DNA of 64,000 bases from Slackia isoflavoniconvertens (GTDB lineage: Bacteria; Actinomycetota; Coriobacteriia; Coriobacteriales; Eggerthellaceae): assembly GCF_003725955.1 (NCBI RefSeq), contig NZ_QIBZ01000008.1, positions 1 to 64,000 on the forward strand, read 5' to 3'. The notes under the pieces were generated by a model. It was not told the origin of the DNA, ran no database searches, and saw only the letters and a list, made by a program, of their open reading frames with translations. The position numbers were made by a program, and so were the translations under genes. Of this stretch, positions 1-8,800 are shown in pieces. Positions within the stretch are counted from its first letter, which is position 1. The number at the start of each line of letters is the position of its first letter.

Positions 1-846
1 ACATAGTCGAAAACGAATGGGGCCGCAGGCGCTACCTAGATGTATCGCTGCTCGAAGACGAGGAGGGCAAAGCGTAGGGCGAGAATGCCGATGGTCTCAC
101 CTAGGCATCAGCGAATTTGCGAAAGATTATTGACGGTACCTGACCGCTTTAGCTTCACCACGAACGCTGCTCCCGGCAACCTTGAACCGGGCGATAGCAT
201 CTTCAATACATTCACCGCGTATGTCGAAGAAATCGAAACCCCGCCGGCGGAGCTTTGCAAAGACGCCCAAACAGAGGGCAACCCGACCATCGCACCTGGC
301 GAAAGCATTGAGTGGGTGTATTTCTGGGTCGTTGACAACAACTATTATGGACCCATTACCGTCGAATTCGAGAATGACGTATCGGGCGGCACCAACCCCA
401 GCGTGATGCACTTCGATACCACGGGATGCGAGACCGACGAATACAAGGCAGTTAAGGAAAAGGCCGACGAAATCAAGGCCCTTGGCGGCGTCGATTTCGA
501 AACCTATAGCGCGAAGGCCGCCGATGGCTGGACGCTTACCGAAATGGACGAGAAGCACAGCGATGCCGAATTCAGCCTCGATGCCGTAGATGATGGGCAC
601 GTCGACGTGTACACCGCCTCCAAAGACCCGATGGGCGAAGCCAAGCTCGCCCAGAACAACATGGGTGGCGGCGAGATTGACGAAGTCGAAATCAATGGCG
701 TAACGTGGACGCGCTTCGTCGCTACGCATGGCGCCACGTACTTGTATGCCGAAGCATCGAACGGCACAACGGTCAGCATCTATGCCAACAGCAATCTTAC
801 CTGGGAAGATGCCCTGCCCATGTTCGAAATGGTAACTTTGAAATAA
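1..846 (+). pseudogene. Broken secreted/lipoprotein gene, DUF5067/DUF4352-like domain
   Basis: This looks like one gene disrupted near its 5' end. A frame open from the left edge (codons from base 3) reads RRRYLDVSLLEDEEGKA and stops at TAG 75-77. A matching continuation appears in another frame from about base 140 (FSFTTNAAPGNLEPGDSIF, then GESIEWVYFWVVD) and ends at TAA 844-846. Together the halves resemble the immunoglobulin-like DUF5067/DUF4352 domain of Gram-positive lipoproteins, which has an acidic EDxEG turn followed by an F-T-N-N strand; this assignment is from memory of the pattern. ATGs at 40 and 85 in the second frame lack a ribosome binding site. The last ~120 residues match nothing I know. 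A sequencing frameshift, or two separate genes, would also explain the data. Confidence 0.5.
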
Positions 847-908
847 CGAGACGCCGTGACCGTTCAAATACAAATGTGACCTGCATAGCACCAACGTTCA
901 GCAACAGC

Positions 909-944
909 AAAGGCCGATTCCGGAAATTCGGAATCGGCCTTTTT
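909..944. terminator. Intrinsic terminator between convergent genes
   Basis: Perfect stem GGCCGATTCCG / CGGAATCGGCC with a short AATT loop, A-rich on the left and T-rich on the right, so it can serve both the broken plus-strand gene and the minus-strand ATPase. Confidence 0.85.
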
Positions 945-991
945 GATAAACGACCCGGTTTCGGCGCAGCAAGCAACGACAAAACGACAGG

Positions 992-2230
992 CTAATAGAA
1001 CAATTCCACCTCATCTTTGAGGAATTCCTCGACGCCGCATGCGCCAGACGCCGCGCCGCCAACAACGATTCGCTTCGCACTCGGATGGGCAGACAGGAAA
1101 TCGGCCATCCCGCTCTGACCCTTTTCTTTGCCGCTTTTCACTTCAATAGCCGAAAGCGAATCAAAGCCCTTCGAAACGACGAAGTCAACCTCTTTCGTCC
1201 CCTCACGCCACCAATACACGCTCAGACCCTCTTCGGACGCCCGCGCGAGAAGCCGTGCGCCAACCGCCGATTCGACCAAATGGCCGCGCAAATCGGGTTC
1301 ACCCAAATATCTCGATTTCTCAATTCCCGACGATGCCGTCATAAGCGAGGTGTCGTATACCATGAAACGTGGCGACGATTTTCTGCGCCTCACCTCTTTG
1401 GCATCGTATTTCTGAATGCCGCAAAGCATTCCCGCTTTATCAAGCAAATCGAGATAATGCGCAACCGTCACCGTGTTGCCCGCATCTTGCAGTTGTCCAA
1501 GCATCTTGGTATACGAGAGTTCTTGCGCTGAATACGTTGCGCCGAGCCGGAAAAGCGCCCTCATGAGCGCCGGCTTGCGAATATCTTCAAGGGCCAAAAC
1601 GTCTTGCGAAATCGTCGGCTGAATAATCGCTTCACGAATATACGAAATCCAGCGAGCATCATCGCTCGCAAATCGCGATGCGCCAGGGTAGCCACCGTAA
1701 TAGAGATAATCGTCAAACGAGAAGCCGAACGCCTGGGAGCATTCCAGATAACTCCAATGCGGAGAATGAATAAGCTCAAAGCGCCCCATGAGGGAATCTT
1801 CCAATCCCTTGTGCAGCAGAAGCGATGACGAACCACTTAGAACAACCCGAACCGGCGTGTCGTTTCGCCGATCGGCATCGTAGAGAGACTTAACGACGAG
1901 CGACCAATGGGGCACCTTTTGAATCTCGTCAACGACAAGCACCACAGGACGCGACCCCAACCGCGTGGCGTTTCGAGCCTGTTGCCATTCGACCTGAAGC
2001 CATTCCTCGCTCGGAACGATGGCATCGTCTGCGCTTATGAAAAACTGCTCCGTGTCGATTTTCGCCAAAGCTTGACCGAGCATTGTGCTCTTGCCTGTTT
2101 GACGAGGCCCAACGACAACCTGCATAAGCGGATTGTTCGTTTCGGAGATTCTATCGACGATGGTTTTCACATAATGCCGCTCAAACATTCCAGAACCCGC
2201 ATTCTTGTCGTACTGAGTATTTTTACTCAT
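992..2230 (-). CDS. AAA-type ATPase with DUF4143 nuclease-like C-terminus
   Basis: The protein has 412 residues. Walker A is GPRQTGKS at 41-48 and Walker B is VVLVVDEIQK near 96-105, followed by a sensor-like VVLSGSSS. The C-terminal part carries an EVDFVV...AIEVKSGK pattern typical of the PD-(D/E)XK-like DUF4143 domain. Such AAA/DUF4143 proteins are widespread in anaerobes and archaea and have no settled function. The ATG used here (2228-2230) sits inside an 18-bp inverted repeat and has no Shine-Dalgarno sequence, so the first 14 residues are encoded by repeat DNA. The next in-frame ATG (2186-2188, MFERHYV) is an equally plausible start, because relatives usually begin close to that motif. 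It stands alone on its strand, ending toward a shared terminator. Confidence 0.85.
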   Translation of the reverse strand: MSKNTQYDKNAGSGMFERHYVKTIVDRISETNNPLMQVVVGPRQTGKSTMLGQALAKIDTEQFFISADDAIVPSEEWLQVEWQQARNATRLGSRPVVLVVDEIQKVPHWSLVVKSLYDADRRNDTPVRVVLSGSSSLLLHKGLEDSLMGRFELIHSPHWSYLECSQAFGFSFDDYLYYGGYPGASRFASDDARWISYIREAIIQPTISQDVLALEDIRKPALMRALFRLGATYSAQELSYTKMLGQLQDAGNTVTVAHYLDLLDKAGMLCGIQKYDAKEVRRRKSSPRFMVYDTSLMTASSGIEKSRYLGEPDLRGHLVESAVGARLLARASEEGLSVYWWREGTKEVDFVVSKGFDSLSAIEVKSGKEKGQSGMADFLSAHPSAKRIVVGGAASGACGVEEFLKDEVELFY

Positions 2231-2264
2231 TGTACTGAGTATTTTTACTCAGTACAATGAGTAA
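2211..2264 (-). promoter_or_regulatory. 18-bp perfect inverted repeat over the ATPase start
   Basis: TTACTCATTGTACTGAGT (2223-2240) and its exact complement (2247-2264) flank a 6-nt ATTTTT centre. A 19-nt direct repeat of the same material (TACTGAGTATTTTTACTCA) starts at 2211 and again at 2233. The annotated start codon lies within the left arm. The symmetry suggests an operator, possibly autoregulatory, or an mRNA hairpin that hides the start. Confidence 0.7.
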
Positions 2265-2296
2265 CTTCAATCAGGTCGGTTACGACTTGCCGTTTG

Positions 2297-2322
2297 GCCT
2301 GCCCTCCCATGGGAAGGCAGGC
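2297..2322. repeat. 26-bp near-perfect palindrome
   Basis: GCCTGCC-C-TCCCATGGGA-A-GGCAGGC is symmetric except for one C/A pair. It lies between the ATPase promoter and the tRNA-fMet terminator and has no T-run. Role unknown. Confidence 0.55.
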
Positions 2323-2434
2323 GCGCGGCCATCCCCATCGTGCCACACATCACGCACACAGCTGGAACGCGCCTGCGCAACGGGAACGCATTCTTCTCAA
2401 ATTCTTCCCCAGGGCGAATTCGAGAGCCGAAAAC

Positions 2435-2473
2435 AAAAAAGCAGGACAGAACTTTTACCGTTCTGACCTGCTG
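2435..2473 (-). terminator. Terminator of tRNA-fMet transcript
   Basis: On the minus strand AGCAGGTCAGAAC pairs with GTTCTGTCCTGCT around a 7-nt loop and is followed by TTTTTTG. It starts 8 bases after the tRNA CCA end. Confidence 0.85.
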
Positions 2474-2480
2474 AAACTTT

Positions 2481-2558
2481 TGGTCGCGGGGACCGGATTT
2501 GAACCGATGACCTTCGGGTTATGAGCCCGACGAGCTGACCAGACTGCTCCACCCCGCA
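2481..2558 (-). tRNA. tRNA-fMet (CAU), initiator
   Basis: A full cloverleaf can be drawn. The anticodon loop is CTCATAA (anticodon CAU), and the anticodon stem has the three consecutive G-C pairs (GGG/CCC) that mark initiator tRNAs. The T-loop is TTCAAAT and the CCA end is encoded. The first base pair would be U1-G72, a weak pair in place of the usual C1xA72 mismatch, which still fits an initiator. A strong promoter lies 30-57 bases upstream. A decayed copy of the whole segment lies at 16394-16471. Confidence 0.93.
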
Positions 2559-2587
2559 ATATGTTAGGTGCCTTAAGGCAAGAAAAT

Positions 2588-2615
2588 ATATTACCAGCCT
2601 CAGCGTTTAATGCAA
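2588..2615 (-). promoter_or_regulatory. Promoter of tRNA-fMet
   Basis: On the minus strand TTGCAT, a 16-nt spacer and TAATAT, about 30 bases before the tRNA 5' end. Confidence 0.65.
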
Positions 2616-2770
2616 GACCGAATTTCCGAGAATACCCGCCAATCACCAGTTCTTCACAATCGAGGCCAGATAGGCAGTTGCTTCTCAATCATAATAAGAA
2701 TTTCGTCACCCAAACGCGGAATGATCGCTCGTCCCTTGCAAGCAATAAGAACTTCGGCATCTAAACGCAG

Positions 2771-2796
2771 AACGGCCCCGATTCCTCGGGGCCGTT
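2771..2796 (-). terminator. Terminator of the giant adhesin gene
   Basis: AACGGCCCCGA pairs with TCGGGGCCGTT around a 4-nt loop, about 25 bases after the adhesin stop. A degraded version is recognisable at about 16630-16655. Confidence 0.75.
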
Positions 2797-2820
2797 CCAT
2801 TCACTACCGCTCGTCCTTCG

Positions 2821-5800
2821 CTAGCTGCGACGACGCCAGCAAGCAGCCGCGCCGCAAACCACCAGCGCCAGCCCAGCCGCAACCGCAGCCGCGCCAAGCA
2901 TCAATCCAGCATCGTCGGCCGTCTTCGAGAACAGCTTCACAACCGGATTCTTCGGCGTCGTTGCGCCACCGCCCGGCGTGGGCGTAGGAGCAGGCGGCTC
3001 AGTATAGGAATTCTTGAACGTCGGGGCCGCGCCACCGTCGTAAGCCACCGTCGCGACCAAATTCCCCTGACCATCGTCGACCACGTTCACGACAACGTTA
3101 TACGTCGCGGTATCGTAGGTCACATTCGCCTGCTTGTCATTCACCTCGGAAATCGTATACACGTAGGTGCCAGGTTCCGCAAACGTCAGCGCAGGGAACG
3201 CAACCGATCCCGCAGCATCGTTCTTCGCCTGATAAACTGTGCCGTCTTCCGCAGTCAACGCAAAGGCGAACTGGCCATCGGCCAAAGCCTTGCCACTCAG
3301 CACCTTCGTTGCGCCAAGCACCACACTCGTCGTGCCGTGCGCATACGTATTCACAAACGCAGCATTGGCATCATCCGTGGTGAGTGCATGCTCAACCACC
3401 AAGCTACCTTCGCCGTTATCGACCACCCTCGTGTGAATCGCAATCGATTTGCCGTCGAACGTCACACCATTATGCGTCGTGCCAGCGCCCACCTCGCGCA
3501 GAACGTAATCGTGTTCGCCAGCCGTCGTATACATAACTGCGTTCATGTCCACGTTGCCCGCAGCGTCATTCGTGCCCCGCGCCACAACCTGACCGTTTTC
3601 AACAAGCTCGAAAAGGAACTCGCCCTCGACCAGCTCGCGCCCCACGAGCGACTTCGAGACCGGAATCTGGTCGGTTACCCTCGAATCAACGGGGGTAACG
3701 CTGTACGCATTGGTGAACTCGAACATCGGCTTGGTCTCGTCGCCGACGCGTTCAACCGTCAGCTCGCCCTTACCGTTATCGGTCACCTTGAAGTTCACCG
3801 TTTTCACGCTGGTATCGTTGGTGACGCCAGGTGCGCTGCCAGTTTCGGTAATCGTATAGGTGAACACATGGGAGCGAACCGTGGCAGTTTGCGCCGCGGG
3901 AGCAGCACTCTGAACGCTCGCCGCCGCATTATCGGTTGCCGCATTGGCAGCCGCTACAGCGTTGACAGAAGCCGCAGGAGCTGTCGCCTGGTTGTCGGCA
4001 TTGCCGCTCGGAGCCGCATCGCTTGTGCTGGAAGCGGTGTCAACCGCTGCAGGCTCAGCGCCGCTCGCCGCAGCAAGTCCAACTGCATCGTCACTCACAG
4101 GAACCGCACTCTGACCAGAACCGTCGGCATTCGCCGCACCATCGACAGCATTGTCAGCAAGACCATCGCCCGTCGCCGCCTGCGCAGGCGTTGCGGAATC
4201 GCCCGCAACCTCGACGCCTGCGGTCGTGCCCGCAGCCACGACATCATTCGCGGCAGGAGCTGCAGACTGAATGCTTGCCGCACCAGTGTCAAGAGCCGCT
4301 CCTTGCTGCGTGGTGCCCAGCGCCTTGTTCAGAGCATCGAGCGTAAACACGATTTTGCCGAAATCGATGCTTCCATCAGCGGCATTCGTCGCAGTCGCGC
4401 CGCCGGAAGGCATGGGAGCGCCCTCTTCATTCGCCGTAATGGTGAACGTGAATTTGCCCGTGATATCGTTCGGGGTCAAGCCTTCGGCGTGGCTCAAATG
4501 CTTCACGCCCGTCACGCTCACCGACGCATCGCCCGTTCCGTACGCGTTCTCGAAAGCCAGCCCCTTATCGCCAGCCTCGATAGTCACAGCAAGCGCGCCA
4601 GAACCGCCATCGACAGCCTTAATGGTGAACGGAATCGACTGAGTCGTTGCGGTAATGCCACAATCGGAGAGCCCATCGGTCTTCTCGTACGCAATGCACG
4701 GAATAATCCAGGTCACGTCACCATTGTCGCTCGTCGCCTTCGTGGCAGAACCCTTCGCGAACAGCTCGTTCAGTTTCGGTGTGTCGAAATTCAGCGCGCC
4801 GAACGCAACCGTGCCGTCGGCCGCATTCGTTGCCGTAAGCACATCGCTACCCGCCGCTTCACCGTTGGCATACTGAACGCCAAAGGCGAACTCGCCTTCA
4901 ATCAACGCGCGGCCGCTCAAGGTTTTCGTCGCATTCACGTCAACGCTTCCCGAAGCGGAATAGCCGTTCGTGAACGCCACTTTGGCCGCAACAGCCGCTG
5001 GGCTATTGCCCGTCTTGTAGGTATACGTCGCAGCATCGGGACCGCCGGAAACCGTCGTGGTCGCTGTAAGCGTTGCCGTAGCGGGATCATCGCTCACGGA
5101 AATCGTCACCGTACGAACAGCCGTATCGAAGGTGTATCCGTTGCCCGCGTCGCCAAGCTCGCGAACGGCATACGTGAACGTTTTGCCCGCGTCGAGCTGC
5201 GTGAATTCCACATCGCTGCATACCAGGGCACTTGCCGCATTGCCGTCCAAGGCGGCAGGCATGTCGAACACCTTACCGCTCACAGGCAGACCAAGCACTG
5301 CAGCCGACGCCTCGTCGTTAGGCACAACCTGAATCTGGAACTGGCCCTGAGCCATGTCGCGGCCGTTCAAGGTCTTCGTCAGCGTCAGTCCGCCAGCAGC
5401 CGTGTAGTCGAGGCTCGTTTCGTACTTGTTCACGAACTTGCCGTTCTCGGTCGAGGACGTAGCAACCAGGTGGCCCTCGCCGTCGTCGGTCACCGTCACG
5501 TAGACCTTCGCGACATTCGTGCTGTACTGGATGCCAACCTTCACAGGGTCGGGCACGGTTTCACTCACGGTGTAGACGAACGTCTTGCTCGTGACAGCAC
5601 CGCCATCAACGAGCATATCGCTCGCCGTGAACGTGATGTTGCCAAAATCAAACGCCACCGCCTCGCCATCTTTGCCGCTCGTCGACTGAACAGTCGCAGT
5701 CGCGCCGCCGGAAGGCATGGGAGCGCCTTCGGTCTCAGCCTGAATCTCAAACGAGAAGCTATCGCTTTCGATCCAATCGCGGCCCTCGAGAACCTTGTTC

Positions 5801-8800
5801 AAGCCGAAGTTCGTTGTCGCAAAGTCCACATTAGCTGGTTTGTAGGCATTCGCAAAAGCCACCGTAGGAACGCCGCTTTCGACCAGCTCGCCGTCGACAT
5901 ACGTCGCCACGTCAAGGTTCATGCCGTCCTTCAGGCTTACGGCAATCTCAACCTTATGGGTCGCTTCGTCGTAGGTCACGCCAGCGAGTTTGTCACCGTC
6001 GCCAGGAACAATTTCGCTCACGACGAATTCAAACGTCTTGCCCACGTCGGCCTGCGTAAACGCGATACCGTCAATCGGCTTCATGACGTCGGCCACGCCT
6101 GCGGCGCGATCGTTCGGGTTGCTGAACTGGAGCACGCCACTGCAGTCTTCGTCAATGCGCTTGAGCAGCGCCTTCGAGGCATCATCGGCTCCTTCGATGC
6201 TGAAGGCGAATTCGCCCGCATGCATCGTGCGACCCCCAAGCGTCTTCTCCACCGCAAGGCCACCAAAGCTACCGTACGTCTTTTCCTCGGAATACACGTT
6301 GGTAAAAGTCGCCCCACCGTCGTAAGAAACCTCGGCCTGCAAAGTGCCCGAATGGTCGTCGGTCACCTTGACCGTCACCAGGCACTCATGGGTATCAAAC
6401 GCGATATGGCTCGCCTGCGCAGCTTCGGAATTCAGCGCCTCGCCGCAGTAAGCGTTCTCGACCATTTTGAACGTGTACGTGCCAGGCTTGTTAAACGACA
6501 GCTCACCGAAGTCGAAACCCTTCGACCCGCCGTTCGCCAAGCCGCTTACCGTTGCCCGCTTCGCAAAATCGGCGCCGAACGCGTCGGTCGCGGCTTTGTT
6601 AGCCGGCGCCAGGCCGAACCCGAAGCTCTCAGCTTCGGTCATCGCACGGCCCTGGAACACCTTTGTGCCAGAAATTGCGGCCGCAGCAGGTTCGGGACTG
6701 TAGCTGTTTTCGAATGCAAACGCCTTCGCGTCGGTCGGAACAGCTTCCGCATCGGTCGCGGCACCCTGCTTGGCATACGCGACGCTCAGCTCGATATGGG
6801 CATCGGCTCCCTCACCCACGCTTTCAACCGTGACAATCGCCTGCCACGCTGTGGGGTCATACGTCACACCAGGCAAACCTTGGCCAGCAGCCAAGTCTTT
6901 CGCATCGACCCACGCATTGCCGACCTTCACCACTTCAGTAATTCCGTAGACATACGTCTTGCTTTGCGCGCCACCCAAGTCGCTCAGGCTGAATGCCGCC
7001 TGGGGGAACTCGATGATTCCACCCGCAGAAACCGTCGACACCACACCGCGGTAGTCAACGCCGGCGGCGGTTTTGCCCGTCACGACCTCGACGCCATCCC
7101 CCTCGGGCAACGGAGCCGAAGCGTCAGTCGTTTTCGCCATCACGAAGAACATGCCCGACTCAAGCGCACGCTGCCCCGTTGCGTCGTTCCACGTTTTCGT
7201 GCCGCTCGGATTCCAGGTCACGCTCTTGTCGCTGAAGGCGTTCACAAACGCAGCAAGTTCGGCGGCCTCGGGCGTTTCGAATTCAATGCCGTCGTCACCC
7301 GCAAGCTTCGTCATGGCAGATTCAACCGAAAGCGTGCCGTCATGTTTATCGGCGACAACGACCTTTACCTCGTACAAAGCTTGCGACATGGAAACGCCCG
7401 GATTAACGGTGCTGTCTTCTTCCGATTCGTAAATCTGGTAGATATACGTGCCCGGCTGCGTGTACACGATGTCGCCGAAGTGGAAACCAACCTGCGTGCC
7501 CGCGGGCGTGCCTTCGGGCTGCGTTACCTCAAGACGTGCCACGCCATCGCTTGCACCTTCGGGCATCGGAGCGACCACGGACGTATGAGCGTCTTTCAGC
7601 AGGAATGTGAATTTATCGCTGGGCAGCCAAGCGCGGCCGTTGAGGGTCTTCGCGCCCGCAAGCGCAGTTGAGCCCTCCAACGTGCCCTGCGCAGCATACG
7701 TGTTCACGAACTCGGCCTTCGCAACCTCGCCCGCTACAACCGCGCCCGTCGCGGCAATCGCCTTGCCTTCGGCATCAGTCGGAGACGACTGCAAGAAACC
7801 AGGGTTCGCATGCGTCAGCGAGCCATCGTCGGCAGATACATTCAGCAACTCCTCGACCGAATAGGCGGCATTCGGAGCAACGCCATACACGTACAGCGTT
7901 TCATCGGCCTTGATCGAATGCGTTGCCTTTCCATTCTCGTCAAACGTCAGCTCAAACGGGTCGCCGCACACGTCTCCCGCGGCGTTCTTCACTTCGGCAT
8001 GCAGCGTTTTACCCGCCGCAGCCTCTACCGTGAGCTCGAAATCAAATGACTTGTCGGAATAAGCGGCCGCATCGAAACCCTCGGGCATATCGAGCGTCTT
8101 CGAAACCGCCAGCGTTCCCGGAATTTCAACCGACAGCTTGCCGTTGTTGCCCAAATGCGGAATAACCGTCGTCGCGGCCGAGGTCGACGTCTCGCTGTTC
8201 CACTTCGGATTCAGCACGTCAGTCGCCGTGCCGGTGATATTTTCCGCCTTCGACTTCGCGAGTTCATCGATATACGTCAAACGTGCCGTGCCAGCCTTGA
8301 AATAGGCATTGCCGCTGGCGTCGTACGCAAGAGCTCCCGAAAATTGCTCGGCCGTGCCAGATGGGAAGCTCACGACTTCCGTTTGAGAAACGGCAGCGCC
8401 GCCTTCGCCCATCGCAAAGAAATGATTCTGATAGTAATGCGTTCCACCCGCCTCGATCGCGCCGCGAGTCGCAGGCCGTGTGCACGCTTCATCAGAATAA
8501 ATGGGCGTATCGCTCGTGAAGTAGTAATACGCATTGCCCTTAGAAGGATTGAAGTGCGAAACGGTATCGCCCAACGCGGCACCCGGGGTGAACGCGTTCG
8601 CGTAGAAATTCACCTTGCCGTTTTCGGTGTTGGCCTCGATATATTTCGCCATGGCTTCGTCGGGGTTCGCGACAAGCGCAAGCGCATCGGGTTTAATGCT
8701 CGACGTGAAGAAAACGCGCAGCGGATACGTATCGCTTACCGTCATAGTGCCCGCAGTTTCGTTCACATTGAAGTTGCGCAGCGGAATAAGGCCCGCGGGA

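Noticed and set aside
3337-7671. A 1,444-codon open frame on the plus strand opposite the adhesin
   Set aside because: It mirrors the adhesin's codon bias, is Arg/His-rich with no domain or start signal, and the minus-strand protein has clear domains.
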